Assembly: GCF_016595245.1 (NCBI RefSeq)
Contig: NZ_JAENHM010000070.1
Coordinates: 1-64,000 of the forward strand
DNA: 64,000 nucleotides
From: Azospirillum endophyticum
Lineage (GTDB): Bacteria; Pseudomonadota; Alphaproteobacteria; Azospirillales; Azospirillaceae
Direction: 5' to 3'
A program made the position numbers and the translations under genes. Under the pieces are notes generated by a model. The model was not told the DNA's origin and ran no database searches. It saw only the letters and a list, made by a program, of their open reading frames with translations. How positions within the stretch are numbered: position 1 is the stretch's first letter; each line of letters starts with the position of its first letter. Below, in pieces: positions 1 through 9,266 of this stretch.

Positions 1-70
1 CCGCCAGGTCACTCAGGCTCAAGAGACGCTCCATACACGAAGCTCATGCTTGCATCTTCACACTGATCTG

Positions 71-102
71 AAACACCCCGGTTCCCACGAACCGGGGTGT
101 TT
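71..102 (-). terminator. Hairpin terminator downstream of the GDPD gene
   Basis: A perfect 14-base inverted repeat (AAACACCCCGGTTC / GAACCGGGGTGTTT) with a 4-base loop lies just beyond the stop codon of the minus-strand phosphodiesterase gene. Its A/T-rich stem ends would give a short U-run on either strand, so it may stop transcription in both directions. Confidence 0.75.
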
Positions 103-118
103 CGCGTTTCGTCCTCAC

Positions 119-1336
119 TTACTTCAGGTTCATGCAGTTCGCGTAATAGGTGACGGTCGCCGGCCAATCGGAGAAGATGCCTTCGACGCCGATCTGCTGG
201 GCCAGCACATCGACCAGCTCATAGACCATGCCGTCGTTGTTCACGATCTCGTTGATCGACTTGTAGTAATATCCACCGCCCTTCTGCAGCGGGCCTGACC
301 GCTCCAGCGACCAGGTGATGATCTTCAGCCCGGCGGCCTTGGCTTCCCTGGCATAGGCGGACGGGGCGATCCTGCCATTCTCCACGGTCACCAGCAAAGG
401 CAGCGACGGGGCGATGTAGTTGACGCCCATCTCCTTCAGTTCCTTCATCGAGGGCTTGAAGGTGGCCGGATCCATGTGGTTGAAACTCTTGTCGGTTTCA
501 TCCCGCTCGTCCAGCAGGATGGCCTGCCTGGCGAAAGCCGGCTCGGCCTTGATCCAGTACAGGATGTCGGACAGGTTGAAGGATTGGGGGAACACATCCT
601 CCGGCGGGATGCCGGCGGCCTTGTATTCGTCAATCATCGCCTGGGCATAATTCTCCTGGCTCCAGCCCTGGTACGGCATATCGACCGCAGGCGCCTTCAG
701 TTCCGGCGTGAATTTCAGACCCTGCGCCTTGACCAGTTGGATGTACTCGGCATGGGTCATCAGCGTGCCGCCGGCAGCGGCATACAGGTCGGTGCGCCAG
801 GCCGGCGTGCCCTTCATGTAGGCGTCGACGTTGGTCGCCTTGGTGTTGGCGGCATCCATCTTGCCGGTCAGGCTCTTGAACTCGGCCAGGGTGATGTCGC
901 TGGTGCGGCATTCGGCCGAGGCCGGCTTGTCGCCGTCGGCCGGCACGAACGGCTTGCTGCATTTCCTGGCGAGGTCGGTCGCCAGGATGTTGGTGGTGGT
1001 GTGCAGGTCGTTCTGGGCATGACGGCAGACGAGCTGCTTGTCGGCGGTGAAGGCCACGTCGCATTCCTGGATGCCGACGCCCATCCGTGCCGCCGCGCGG
1101 TAGGACTGAAGCGTGTGCTCCGGGAACTGCATCGGCGCGCCGCGGTGGGCGATGGAGAAGAGCTTCTTCTCCAGCGGCTTGTCGGCACAGGCCTCCAGCT
1201 TCGCCTTCAGCTCCGGATTGCGGATCTGGTCGATCAGGAAATAGGGGCGGGGGCCGACCTCCACCGTCGCCGCAGAAGCGGCACCGGCGGGCAGCGCCAG
1301 GGCGATGAGGAAGACCGGTGCGAACAGCCTGCGCAT
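119..1336 (-). CDS. Secreted glycerophosphodiester phosphodiesterase family protein
   Basis: Predicted periplasmic enzyme of the GDPD/GlpQ family, which hydrolyses glycerophosphodiesters to glycerol-3-phosphate and an alcohol. A signal peptide covers about residues 1-23 (hydrophobic [14 protein letters not shown]). The catalytic signature [12 protein letters not shown] is at residues 64-75, followed by the metal-binding ECDVAFT strand near residue 91 and [12 protein letters not shown] near residue 105, as in GlpQ. At 405 aa it is somewhat longer than Escherichia coli GlpQ (about 358 aa). It stands alone and ends just before a strong hairpin. The family call is firm; the substrate is not known. 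Confidence 0.88.
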   Translation of the reverse strand: MRRLFAPVFLIALALPAGAASAATVEVGPRPYFLIDQIRNPELKAKLEACADKPLEKKLFSIAHRGAPMQFPEHTLQSYRAAARMGVGIQECDVAFTADKQLVCRHAQNDLHTTTNILATDLARKCSKPFVPADGDKPASAECRTSDITLAEFKSLTGKMDAANTKATNVDAYMKGTPAWRTDLYAAAGGTLMTHAEYIQLVKAQGLKFTPELKAPAVDMPYQGWSQENYAQAMIDEYKAAGIPPEDVFPQSFNLSDILYWIKAEPAFARQAILLDERDETDKSFNHMDPATFKPSMKELKEMGVNYIAPSLPLLVTVENGRIAPSAYAREAKAAGLKIITWSLERSGPLQKGGGYYYKSINEIVNNDGMVYELVDVLAQQIGVEGIFSDWPATVTYYANCMNLK

Positions 1337-1561
1337 GGGGGTGTATCCTTACGGTGTCGGGGCCTCACATGTGCTTGATGACCCGATACGGTCTTATGCC
1401 GTTTCGATGAAGAAGCGATGACGGGGCGGGATTCGAGCGTTCGGGCTTTCCGGGTCGGCGTTCCCATGGTCGCTTCATCGGCTATTAACTTGTTTTTGCT
1501 GAATTCGACGGATGTGGTCCGCCCATGCGGTGATGGCCTTGACGGTGGCGTGGTGACGGCG

Positions 1562-2098
1562 ATGGGCGATTCGGACGATCTCTTCGACATGTATCGCAAG
1601 GACCAAGCCGCGGCTGCGTTGACCGGTCCAGCCCTGGCGGCGGCGCTTGCCGACACGGTGAAGCGCAGTTTCGCAAAGATCGAGGAGCTTTGCGCCGACG
1701 TGACGCGGGCGCTCGCCCAGGCCCGTTACACCACGAAGCTGGCGCAGACGGTGACCGACCGGTCGAGCTATGTGCGGCTCGACCGCCAGTCGGAGACCTT
1801 CCGCGACTACCTGCGCGGCTGGAGCCAGCAGCGGGCCGAGAAGGGCACCGGCGGCATGCATTGGGAAGCGCAGATCCTCGTCACCGACCATCGGCGGACG
1901 ACGAAGGAGATCGGGCTGGGCGTCGCCTTCGAATGGCCGGGCGCGGGGGAGGAGGGCAGCCTCGCCTTCGTCGAGTTCTGGCCGACCGGCACCGGGGTGT
2001 CCTTGCCGGCCGACGCCCGCGGCTTCCAGCGCGCGCTGGTCGCCTGCATCATCAAGCTGGAGCAGGCCGGCGAACTGGCCAGCGTGAAGGGTCGCTGA
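1562..2098 (+). CDS. Hypothetical protein, about 178 aa
   Basis: I do not recognise this family. The frame is open from 1418, but the first 48 codons there have poor codon use compared with the GC-rich third positions that follow, so I prefer the ATG beginning MGDSDDLFDMYRKDQ. The protein looks cytoplasmic. An alanine-rich helical N-terminal half (about residues 15-60) is followed by a mixed region with MHWEAQILVTDHR near the middle and a hydrophobic FVEFWPTGTGVS strand. It converges with the flgN-like gene, with only six bases between the stop codons, so it is not part of the flagellar operon. Confidence 0.6.
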   Translation: MGDSDDLFDMYRKDQAAAALTGPALAAALADTVKRSFAKIEELCADVTRALAQARYTTKLAQTVTDRSSYVRLDRQSETFRDYLRGWSQQRAEKGTGGMHWEAQILVTDHRRTTKEIGLGVAFEWPGAGEEGSLAFVEFWPTGTGVSLPADARGFQRALVACIIKLEQAGELASVKGR

Positions 2099-2104
2099 CG
2101 GGCG

Positions 2105-2623
2105 TTACAGCGTGGCGTTCAGGCCCGAGGCCGACAGCTCCACCGGCCGGCGCGCCTGCCCGTCGCGGGCATAGGTGCCGTCGCTCGACGCCTTCTCCAA
2201 CGCGGTCAGCAGATTGCGGTTGATGGTCAGCACCGCCTTGCGCAGGGCGACGAGGCCGGAGGCATTGACCGACACCGCCCGCTCCAGCCGATCGATGCGC
2301 TCCAGCGTCATCGCGCGCAGATCGTCGGGCAGGCGGATGCCTTCGTCGCGGGCGCGCAGGACGGCACCCTCCAGCTGTTCGGCCATCGCCGCCTTGCGGT
2401 GGGCGAAGACCTCCAGCCGGTCGAGCATGCCGGCGGCGATACAGGCGGATTCCTCCTCCAGCACGGCGGACAGCGCTTCCACCGCGTCGAGGAAATCGCG
2501 GACCAGCAGGGCGGTGGCACCGTCATAGCCGGGATCGGGAGCGGCCGGTCCCTCGGGCTGCGCCTGTTCGGGCCGGCGTTCGGGGGCGAATTCGTGGATC
2601 AGGTCCTTGAGGGTGACGCTCAT
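2105..2623 (-). CDS. flgN: FlgN-like flagellar export chaperone
   Basis: Likely FlgN-type chaperone for the hook-associated proteins FlgK and FlgL. The protein (172 aa) is almost entirely helical, with the usual FlgN pattern of an N-terminal helix rich in L and E (LDAVEALSAVLEEESACIAAG) followed by a helix with K and L (HRKAAMAEQLEGAVLRA). The start is the ATG that overlaps the flgJ stop codon (ATGA), which implies translational coupling. It is the last gene of the flgE-K-L-I-J operon, and a place beside flgK and flgL fits the chaperone role. FlgN sequences are poorly conserved, so the call rests on context plus pattern. Confidence 0.6.
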   Translation of the reverse strand: MSVTLKDLIHEFAPERRPEQAQPEGPAAPDPGYDGATALLVRDFLDAVEALSAVLEEESACIAAGMLDRLEVFAHRKAAMAEQLEGAVLRARDEGIRLPDDLRAMTLERIDRLERAVSVNASGLVALRKAVLTINRNLLTALEKASSDGTYARDGQARRPVELSASGLNATL

Positions 2624-2946
2624 GAGCGCTGCTCCGCTTGGGATGCGTAGAGGCGGGCGATCTCGTCCTGCGTCATCCTGCCGATGCCGAGCGTGCCGGA
2701 TTCGGCGATGGCCTTGCCGTATTCCTGCAACATCATGCTGCGCCACGGCTTCTCCGCCGGGCCGCCGCCGCCGAACAGCGGGCTTTCGCGCATGCCCGCG
2801 AACATGCTTTCCATCAGCTGGCCGACCAGCATCGCCTCGAATTCCTTCGCGACCTTGTCGGCCGCTTCCGGGTTGGGGACGGCCGGCGTCGCGGTTGCCG
2901 GCGTGGGGGTCGCAGGGCTGCGGAGGGTCGTTGCGGCGATGTCCAT
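2620..2946 (-). CDS. flgJ: FlgJ N-terminal-type rod-binding protein (CheL type)
   Basis: Rod-cap/scaffold protein of 108 aa that matches only the N-terminal rod-binding domain of enterobacterial FlgJ. The diagnostic stretch AKEFEAMLVGQLMESMF lies at about residues 33-50, followed by MMLQEYGKAIAESGTLGIG near residue 72. The C-terminal muramidase domain of gamma-proteobacterial FlgJ is absent, as in rhizobial and Caulobacter CheL. Peptidoglycan cutting is probably supplied in trans by the transglycosylase gene downstream of fliQ at 44664. It follows flgI and overlaps the flgN-like gene by four bases. Confidence 0.88.
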   Translation of the reverse strand: MDIAATTLRSPATPTPATATPAVPNPEAADKVAKEFEAMLVGQLMESMFAGMRESPLFGGGGPAEKPWRSMMLQEYGKAIAESGTLGIGRMTQDEIARLYASQAEQRS

Positions 2947-2975
2947 CGTCGTCTCTCCATCCTGGTCTTTGGGGG

Positions 2976-4139
2976 TCAGATGATTTCCAGGTCGGCGTGC
3001 AGGGCGCCGGCGGCCTTGATGGCCTGGAGGATCGCCACCATGTCGCGCGGCCCCACCCCCAGCGCGTTCAGCCCGTTGACCAGCTGTTGCAGGCTGACAT
3101 TGCCGCCGACCGTTACGAACTGGCGGCCGTTGCCCTCCTGGACCTGCACGTCGGTGCGTGGCACGACGACGGTCGAGCCGTTGCTGAAGGGCTGCGGCTG
3201 CGACACCTGCGGCGTCTCCACCACGCGGACGGTGAGGTTGCCCTGGGTGATGGCGACACGGCTGACCCGGACATCGTCGCCGATGACGATGGTGCCGCTG
3301 CGTTCGTCCACCACCACGCGGGCGACGGCGTCGGGGCGGACCGCCAGCTGCTCGATCTCGCCGATCAGGCGGGAGACGTTGCCGACATAGGACCCGGTGA
3401 TCCGCACGTCGACGGTGGTCAGATCGACCACCCGGGCGTTGCCGGTGCCGAGCCGGCCGTTCACCGCGTCGGCGATGCGGATCGCCGTGGTGAAGTCGGG
3501 GTTGCGCAGCGCCATCCGCACCGCGCCGACGTCGTTCAGCGCGAATTTCAGCTCGCGTTCCACCGTGGCGCCGTTGGCGATGCGGGCGGTGGTCGGCACG
3601 CCCTTGGTCACCGTCGCCGCCGTTCCGCCGGCGGTGTAGCCGCTGACCGACAGCGGCCCCTGCGCCACGGCATAGGCCTCGCCGTCGGCTCCCAGCAGCG
3701 GCGTCACCACCAGCGTGCCGCCCAGCAGGCTGGTGGCGTCGCCGAGCGCCGAGACCGTCACGTCGACCGTCGTGCCCTGGCGCGGGAAGGGCGGCAGGCT
3801 GGCCGTCACCATCACCGCCGCAGCGTTGCGGGTGCGCAGCGTCTCGCCGCGGGTGTTGATGCCCAGCCGCTCCATCATCCCCTTCAGGCTCTGTTCGGTG
3901 AAGGGGGTGTTGATCAGCCGGTCGCCGGTGCCGTTCAGCCCGACCACCAGCCCGTAGCCGACCAGCTGGTTGCGGCGGACCCCATCGAAGGTGACCAGAT
4001 CCTTCACCCGCGTCTGTGCCGCCGAGGGGACGGCCGACAGCATGCCGAACGCCAGCAGCAGCCCGCCGGCCAGCACCAGGGCGCGGCGCAAGGCGGGCCG
4101 GAGCCGGTACGATAGGGGGACCTGGATGCCGGGGCTCAT
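2976..4139 (-). CDS. flgI: Flagellar P-ring protein FlgI
   Basis: Periplasmic subunit of the P ring around the flagellar rod in the peptidoglycan layer. The 387-aa protein has a signal peptide preceded by a polar N-terminal stretch of about 20 residues; the hydrophobic core is VLAGGLLLAFGML and cleavage is expected near SAVPSAAQ. The conserved start of mature FlgI follows, RVKDLVTFDGVRRNQLVGYGLVVGLNGTGD. The C-terminal LVNGLNALGVGPRDMVAILQAIKAAGALHADLEII is also characteristic. It sits between flgL and flgJ with short spacing, as part of one operon from flgE. Confidence 0.96.
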   Translation of the reverse strand: MSPGIQVPLSYRLRPALRRALVLAGGLLLAFGMLSAVPSAAQTRVKDLVTFDGVRRNQLVGYGLVVGLNGTGDRLINTPFTEQSLKGMMERLGINTRGETLRTRNAAAVMVTASLPPFPRQGTTVDVTVSALGDATSLLGGTLVVTPLLGADGEAYAVAQGPLSVSGYTAGGTAATVTKGVPTTARIANGATVERELKFALNDVGAVRMALRNPDFTTAIRIADAVNGRLGTGNARVVDLTTVDVRITGSYVGNVSRLIGEIEQLAVRPDAVARVVVDERSGTIVIGDDVRVSRVAITQGNLTVRVVETPQVSQPQPFSNGSTVVVPRTDVQVQEGNGRQFVTVGGNVSLQQLVNGLNALGVGPRDMVAILQAIKAAGALHADLEII

Positions 4140-4150
4140 GGGAATCGCGC

Positions 4151-5254
4151 CTAGAGGTAGTTGGTCAGGTGCAGCTTGGCGATGCGCGCGGTGGCGCTGG
4201 AGGTGGCGTCGATCTGCGCCTCCAGCTGGCTGATCCGCGTGCTGGCCTCGTAGGGATCGACCCCTTCCAGATTGTCGATCTGCAGGCTGAGAACCGACTT
4301 CTGGGTCTTGTGCTGTTCGGCGAGAGCCGCGACCTGGGCGCGCTGGATGCCGAGCTGCGCCGTCGCCTCCCGCAGCTTGCCCAGCCCGCCGGACAGCTTG
4401 TCGACCGCCGTCCTGATGTAGTCGGGATAGGCGTCGACCTCCATCTGCGAGGTATCGACCGCCGCCAGCATGTAGATGCCTTCCAGCATCTGCCGCATCA
4501 TCGGATCGTTGGCCTGCACGCCATAGGCGATGCCGGTGGACTCCGCCGGCTGGCCGGCGACGCGCGGCGACGCGGAGCCGCCCGGCTGCATCGTGGTGGT
4601 GCCGGTGTAGAGGCCGCCTTCGAACGTATCGGTCAGCGGGGCGGGGGCGGGCGTCGCCGGGTCGCGCACCGCGAACAGCTCGTCGAGCCGGGCGACGACC
4701 GCCGCTGTCTCCGCCGCCGTGATCGGCATCGCCGTGCCGCCGGTGGCCGACTGGATGGCGTCCCGGACGATCTGCATCGGCGAGCGCAGGCCCGACTTGT
4801 CGCCGTCGACATTGCGCATCGGCGGCTGGTCCAGCGCGGTGCCGGCGAAGAGATAGCTGTTGCCCGACGAGGCGTTCAGCAGCCCGACCACCTGATCCAG
4901 CACGCCGCGAGCGCGGATTTGCAGAGACGTCCCGGTCGGCGACTGCTGCCCCAGCCCGGTGGAGGCGGCGGCCAGCAGGTCGGTGCCCGACGCGAGGATG
5001 CTGGTCATCGCGCTGTCCATCGTCTTCATCCGGCCGTCGAGCAGGTCGGTGGTCTTCACATACTCGTCGGTGCGGTCGAACAGGTTGCGCAGGGCGATGT
5101 CGCGGCCGGTACCGGCGCCGATGGTCGCGGCGACGTCGGCATGGACGCCGGTCGACACCTCCTCGTTGGCGCGGGTCAGCTCCATCTGCTGCCGGGTCAT
5201 CGTGCTTTGCAGCGACCGGCTCATCCCCAGCGTGGACAGGGCATTGTACAGCAT
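4151..5254 (-). CDS. flgL: Hook-filament junction protein FlgL (HAP3)
   Basis: Second hook-filament junction protein, exported through the flagellar type III apparatus. The N-terminal coiled-coil region (SRSLQSTMTRQQMELTRANEEVSTG) and the C-terminal helix (SQLEAQIDATSSATARIAKLHLTNYL) are typical of flagellin-like proteins. The internal NASSGNSYLFAGT motif is a hallmark of FlgL. The length, 367 aa, is normal for the family. Only four bases separate it from flgK, and the chaperone-like gene at the end of this operon probably serves it. Confidence 0.94.
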   Translation of the reverse strand: MLYNALSTLGMSRSLQSTMTRQQMELTRANEEVSTGVHADVAATIGAGTGRDIALRNLFDRTDEYVKTTDLLDGRMKTMDSAMTSILASGTDLLAAASTGLGQQSPTGTSLQIRARGVLDQVVGLLNASSGNSYLFAGTALDQPPMRNVDGDKSGLRSPMQIVRDAIQSATGGTAMPITAAETAAVVARLDELFAVRDPATPAPAPLTDTFEGGLYTGTTTMQPGGSASPRVAGQPAESTGIAYGVQANDPMMRQMLEGIYMLAAVDTSQMEVDAYPDYIRTAVDKLSGGLGKLREATAQLGIQRAQVAALAEQHKTQKSVLSLQIDNLEGVDPYEASTRISQLEAQIDATSSATARIAKLHLTNYL

Positions 5255-5258
5255 CGGC

Positions 5259-6656
5259 TTACCCCTTGATCTGCAACAGGATGTCGATCATGCGGCCGGC
5301 GACCTGCACCACCTGGGCGCTGGCGCCGTAGCTCTGCTCGATCAGCAACAGCTTCTGCATCTCGTCGTCGATGTTGACGCCGTCGCGGTTGATGCGGGCG
5401 GTCTCCAGCGTGTCGGCGCTGATCTTGCGCGCGCTCATCTCCGACTCCGCGCCGGTGCGGTAGCCCTGCTGGGCCGACACCATGGCGGTGGCGTAGCTGC
5501 CGAGCGTCGCGTTGGCCGGCATGTCGGTGGCGGCGAAGCTGCGCGTGCCGGTGAAGACGGCCTGGAACGTCTCGATCTGCGTCTGGTCGCCCGTCGGGAG
5601 CGGGGCCGCCGCCTGCACGCCGCTTTGCACCCGCCAGCTTTCCGTCCGCACCGCGTCGTTGACGGCGATGCGCGAGGCCAGACCGGCGGTGGCGCCATAG
5701 GCCGTGCCGGCATCGGTGAACAGGCCGGGCTGGGTCGGGTCGGCCTCCGCCCCCTGGAAGGCCTGGACGAGGCCGGCGGCCAGTTCGTCCAACTGCGCCA
5801 TGGCGCGCGGCATGTCCTGCTTGACGGTCTGGACATAGCCCATGATGCGGCCGCTCTGGATCTCGCTGTCCGGGTTGGCCGACAGGGCGACGCCGTTCGC
5901 CATCACCTCGTCGCCCAGCAGGGTCAGCGGGCTTTCGCCCGGCGCCAGCGGGTGGTCGAGCAGGGTCTGGCCGTTGCGGGTCATCACCACCACCTGGCCG
6001 TCCTCGCGGCTGTAGGTGCGGATGCCGATCTCCTGCGAAACCTGATCGAGCAGGCGGTCGCGCTGGTCGCGCAGGTCGCCGGCGTCGCCGCCGCGCGTCT
6101 CCAGCGTCGCGATCTTGCCGTTGAGGTCGCTGATGCGCTGGAGCGAGGTGTTCACCACATCGACGGAGGTCTGGAGCCGGCCCCTGGCATCGTCCTGCAC
6201 CGTCTGCGCCGCCTCGGCGGCACGGTTCAGCCCGCCGGCCAGCGCCGTCGCCTGCGACACCACGGCGTTCCGCGCCGCGTCGTCGTTGGGCATGTCGTGC
6301 AGGCGGGAGAAGGCCTGCTGCAGCTTCGACAGCTGGGTCGAGACCGACTTCTCGTCCTGGGGCTGGCCCAGCACCAGCGCATAGTCGGCCAGCGCCGAGG
6401 CGCGCGCCTCCTGCCCGCTGTAGCGGCTGGTCTCGAACCGGGCGTCGCGGATCAGCAGCTCGTCCACCTTGCGGGCGACGGCATCGACCCGCACCCCGGC
6501 GCCGCGGCCGGCGGTGCTGACCGCCGACAGGTCGAGGTCGCGGCGCACATAGCCGGCGGTGGTGGCGTTGGCGAGGTTGTGGGACACCATCGCCGCCTGC
6601 TGCTGCGTCGTGCGCAGGCCGGACAGGGCGGACGTGAGGGCGAGTTGGACGCTCAT
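5259..6656 (-). CDS. flgK: Hook-associated protein FlgK (HAP1)
   Basis: First hook-filament junction protein. The N-terminus MSVQLALTSALSGLRTTQQQ followed by VSHNLANATTAGYVRRDL is the flagellar rod/hook family signature. The C-terminal segment with GVNIDDEMQKLLLIEQSYGASAQVVQVAG matches the conserved FlgK end. At 465 aa it is shorter than enterobacterial FlgK (about 547 aa), as in many alphaproteobacteria, with a reduced variable middle. It lies between flgE and flgL in a compact operon. Confidence 0.95.
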   Translation of the reverse strand: MSVQLALTSALSGLRTTQQQAAMVSHNLANATTAGYVRRDLDLSAVSTAGRGAGVRVDAVARKVDELLIRDARFETSRYSGQEARASALADYALVLGQPQDEKSVSTQLSKLQQAFSRLHDMPNDDAARNAVVSQATALAGGLNRAAEAAQTVQDDARGRLQTSVDVVNTSLQRISDLNGKIATLETRGGDAGDLRDQRDRLLDQVSQEIGIRTYSREDGQVVVMTRNGQTLLDHPLAPGESPLTLLGDEVMANGVALSANPDSEIQSGRIMGYVQTVKQDMPRAMAQLDELAAGLVQAFQGAEADPTQPGLFTDAGTAYGATAGLASRIAVNDAVRTESWRVQSGVQAAAPLPTGDQTQIETFQAVFTGTRSFAATDMPANATLGSYATAMVSAQQGYRTGAESEMSARKISADTLETARINRDGVNIDDEMQKLLLIEQSYGASAQVVQVAGRMIDILLQIKG

Positions 6657-6681
6657 GGCCGGGACTCCGTCGGAACTGGAC

Positions 6682-7926
6682 TCAGCGCTTCAGGCGCGTG
6701 GTTTCTTCGACCATCTCGTCGGCGGTGCGCACCAGGGTGGCGCTGGACGAGTAGGCGCGCTGCGTCTCGATCAGCGACACCAGCTCGGTCGCGATGTCGA
6801 CGTTCGACTGTTCCAGCGCGCTGCCGACGACGCTGCCGGCGCCGCCCTGCTTGCCGGCGCCGAGCGTCAGGGTTCCGGTGTCCGCCCCCAGCGTGTAGGT
6901 GTTGCCGTCCTGGGCGACCAGCCCGTCGGGGTTGGTGACGGTGGCGATCGGGATCTGGTACAGCGCCTGACGGGCGCCGTTGTCGTACATCACCCACAGC
7001 TTGCCGCTGTCGTCGATGTCGACCGAGGTGACCTGCCCGACCTTGGCGCCGTCGCCGGTGACGGTCGGGACGTAATCGCCGTTCAGTTGGGTGACGTTGC
7101 CGAGCGACATGGTGAAGCTGTCGGCGGTCGGCGTGGCCGGCGAGGTGACGGTGAGGCCCGGCATCGGGTCGAGCGGCAGGCCGGCGCCGTCCACCGGCTT
7201 GCCGGCATAGGGGCCGGTGGCGGCGAAGGTCAGCGTCACCGGCGCGCCGGCGACGGTGTAGCCGGTCGGGCCGGCAGCGGTCAGCGTCCACTGGTTGGGG
7301 CCGGCGGCCTTGGTCCAGGTCAGCGACAGGTCCAGCGGATTGCCCAGCCCGTCATAGAAGGTCGGGCTGCTGGTGAAGCTGTCGCCGGCGGCGGCCTGGG
7401 CCGGCAAATTGCCGGAGAAATCCATCTGCGTCGTTTTGCTGCCGCCATAGACGAGGTTGCCGACATTCACCGACTGGAGGTCGTCGAAGCGGGAGGTGCT
7501 GACGTTCGGCATGGTGCCGTCGGGATTCAGTTTCCAGGCCTCCAGATACTGGCCGGCATTGTTGTGCAGGAAGCCGGCCTCGTCGGGCAGGAAGCTGCCG
7601 GCGCGGGTCAGCGAATATTGCGGCGTGCCCGACGCCTTGTTGCCGACGACGAAGAAGCCGTTGCCGCTGATCGCCATGTCGGTGGACGAGCCGGTGCCGA
7701 GGATCGTGCCGTCCTGCTGCACCTGATAGTGCGTGGCGGACTGCACGCCGCTGGCGGTGTAGGTGCTGCGGCTGCCGGGCGAGGTGACCAGGGTGGAGAA
7801 ATCCACGGTGGCCCGCTTGTAGCCGACCGTCTGGGAATTGCTGATGTTGTCCGAAATGGCGGCAAGGCGCGAGCTTTGCGCGGACATGCCGCTGACACCG
7901 GAACGCATGGCGCTGTACAGGCTCAT
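6682..7926 (-). CDS. flgE: Flagellar hook protein FlgE
   Basis: Main structural protein of the hook. The N-terminal rod/hook motif SRLAAISDNISNSQTVGYKR is at about residues 18-37, and ISGNGFFVV (about residue 85) is the conserved core of hook and rod proteins. The C-terminal SNVDIATELVSLIETQRAYSSSATLVRTADEM is also diagnostic. The length, 414 aa, is normal. It is the first gene of the operon running through flgK, flgL, flgI, flgJ and the flgN-like gene, and a candidate flagellar promoter lies about 100 bases upstream of its start. Confidence 0.96.
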   Translation of the reverse strand: MSLYSAMRSGVSGMSAQSSRLAAISDNISNSQTVGYKRATVDFSTLVTSPGSRSTYTASGVQSATHYQVQQDGTILGTGSSTDMAISGNGFFVVGNKASGTPQYSLTRAGSFLPDEAGFLHNNAGQYLEAWKLNPDGTMPNVSTSRFDDLQSVNVGNLVYGGSKTTQMDFSGNLPAQAAAGDSFTSSPTFYDGLGNPLDLSLTWTKAAGPNQWTLTAAGPTGYTVAGAPVTLTFAATGPYAGKPVDGAGLPLDPMPGLTVTSPATPTADSFTMSLGNVTQLNGDYVPTVTGDGAKVGQVTSVDIDDSGKLWVMYDNGARQALYQIPIATVTNPDGLVAQDGNTYTLGADTGTLTLGAGKQGGAGSVVGSALEQSNVDIATELVSLIETQRAYSSSATLVRTADEMVEETTRLKR

Positions 7927-8029
7927 CCTTGGAATCCTCTGGTCAACCGTCGAACGGGCCGTCGTCGTGACGGCGAACGGAAGGGAAGTTGTGCGTTCCG
8001 GGATTCTCCGCGGATGACTGGCGGGGTTA

Positions 8030-8063
8030 ACGGTAGCGAAGGGGTTTTAAAGGGGCTTTAAAA
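8030..8063 (-). promoter_or_regulatory. Candidate flagellar promoter of the flgE operon
   Basis: Read on the minus strand, TTTTAAAGCCCCTTTAAAA is followed after 13 bases by CGT (GCTACCGT). The two TTAA half-sites are separated by seven bases, which is the CtrA-box spacing. The same arrangement precedes motA, fliF, flgB and flhA. The match is seen directly; the function is inferred. Confidence 0.5.
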
Positions 8064-8111
8064 GAAAAGGAGGGTGGTTTTGTTAAAATTTTCTTTGGAT
8101 TTATTTGGCCG

Positions 8112-8249
8112 AGTGTCGGGTGCGAGTGCCCCCACCCCAACCCTCCCCCGCTGGGCGGGGGAGGGGGTAAGTGCTTGTGCGGCAGAGAGGCGGCAGTTCC
8201 TCCCCCGCCCAGCGGGGGAGGTTAGGTGGGGGCATTCGCACCCGACACT
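8112..8249. repeat. Long palindromic repeat, family A
   Basis: A 138-base imperfect inverted repeat. The outer arms (AGTGTCGGGTGCGA and its complement) and the inner CCTCCCCCGCTGGGCGGGGG / CCCCCGCCCAGCGGGGGAGG blocks surround a short unique centre. A second copy lies between fliN and fliP. This copy separates the motB stop codon from the flgE promoter, where it could act as a terminator. The stretch without a gene between flgE and motB holds only this element and the flgE promoter candidate. Confidence 0.8.
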
Positions 8250-8255
8250 TCACTC

Positions 8256-9260
8256 CTACCGCCGCAGCAGCGTGATGCTGATCCGCCGGTTGCTGGGGTC
8301 GAGCGGGTCGCTGGCGCCGAAATGGTCCAGATCGGCACGTCCTTCCACCCGGACGATGCGCCCGCCCGGAATGCCGCTGGCCAGCAGCTCGCGGCGGGCG
8401 GCGTTGGCGCGGTCGCTCGACAGTTCCCAGTTGCCGTACTTCGCATCCGGCGCATAGCCCAGCGCATCCGTGTGGCCGGTGATGCCGATGGGGTTCGGCA
8501 CCGACGCCAGCGCCGCGGCCACCATCCGCATCAGCCGGCGGCCCTGGTCGTTCATCTGGGCCGAACCGACCTTGAACATCGAGAAGCGGGCCTGATCGGT
8601 CAGCTGGACGCGCAGCCCCTCCGGCACCTGCTGGATCACCAGACTGCCTTGCAGGGCGCTGAGATCCGGCGACGCGGCGATGCGCTGGCGGAGATCCCGT
8701 TCCAGCGACTCCAGCGCCACCTTCTCCGTCAGTTCGGAGGACTGGCGGTCGAGCAGCGCCTCCAGCTCCGCGCGGGTGGCCTGGGGTGCCGGCGGTACAG
8801 CCGGAGACGCCGCGGGCGCATTTTCCGTTGCCGGGCGCAGCAGGTCCACCGGCGGAACCGCACTGCCCGGCGGATGGGGCATCGGGTCCTTGCGGCCGGC
8901 CGGCTGGCGGTCGCTGTCGCCGACCGACGCGACGACGGGCGGCGAGGCCACCGGGCTCGCCTGATCGCCGGCGGCGTTCGGGGTGGTCAGCGATCCGCTC
9001 TTGTCGACCGAGCGGCCGGCCAGCATGCCGTCGGCGCCGGAATTGCTCTGCGACACCGCGACCGGATTGAAATAGTCGGCGATGCCCTTGCGCTGTTCGG
9101 TGGTGGTGATGTTCATCAGCCACATCACCAGGAAGAAGGTCATCATCGCCGTGACGAAGTCGGCGTAGGCCAGCTTCCAGGTGCCGTTGTGCTCCTCTTC
9201 CTCGTGGCCGCCGAGGTGGCGCTTGACGATGATCGGGGGGAGGGCGGTCTTGCGCGGCAT
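8256..9260 (-). CDS. motB: Flagellar motor stator protein MotB
   Basis: Stator subunit anchored to peptidoglycan that forms the ion channel with MotA. A single membrane helix covers residues 31-50 (AYADFVTAMMTFFLVMWLMN) and contains the ion-carrying Asp34. A proline- and alanine-rich linker is followed by a C-terminal OmpA-like peptidoglycan-binding domain with ITGHTDALGY and the SSDRANAARRELLASGI motif. The length, 334 aa, suits alphaproteobacterial MotB. It follows motA by six bases. Nothing in the sequence decides between H+ and Na+ coupling. Confidence 0.95.
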   Translation of the reverse strand: MPRKTALPPIIVKRHLGGHEEEEHNGTWKLAYADFVTAMMTFFLVMWLMNITTTEQRKGIADYFNPVAVSQSNSGADGMLAGRSVDKSGSLTTPNAAGDQASPVASPPVVASVGDSDRQPAGRKDPMPHPPGSAVPPVDLLRPATENAPAASPAVPPAPQATRAELEALLDRQSSELTEKVALESLERDLRQRIAASPDLSALQGSLVIQQVPEGLRVQLTDQARFSMFKVGSAQMNDQGRRLMRMVAAALASVPNPIGITGHTDALGYAPDAKYGNWELSSDRANAARRELLASGIPGGRIVRVEGRADLDHFGASDPLDPSNRRISITLLRR

Positions 9261-9266
9261 GGCCGG

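Noticed and set aside
1-70. Possible RNA gene at the left edge
   Set aside because: No tRNA-like cloverleaf or other RNA fold could be drawn; the stretch is too short to judge.
1418-1561. Upstream extension of the 178-aa hypothetical protein
   Set aside because: Codon use in this stretch differs from the GC-rich third positions of the rest, so it is more likely leader sequence.
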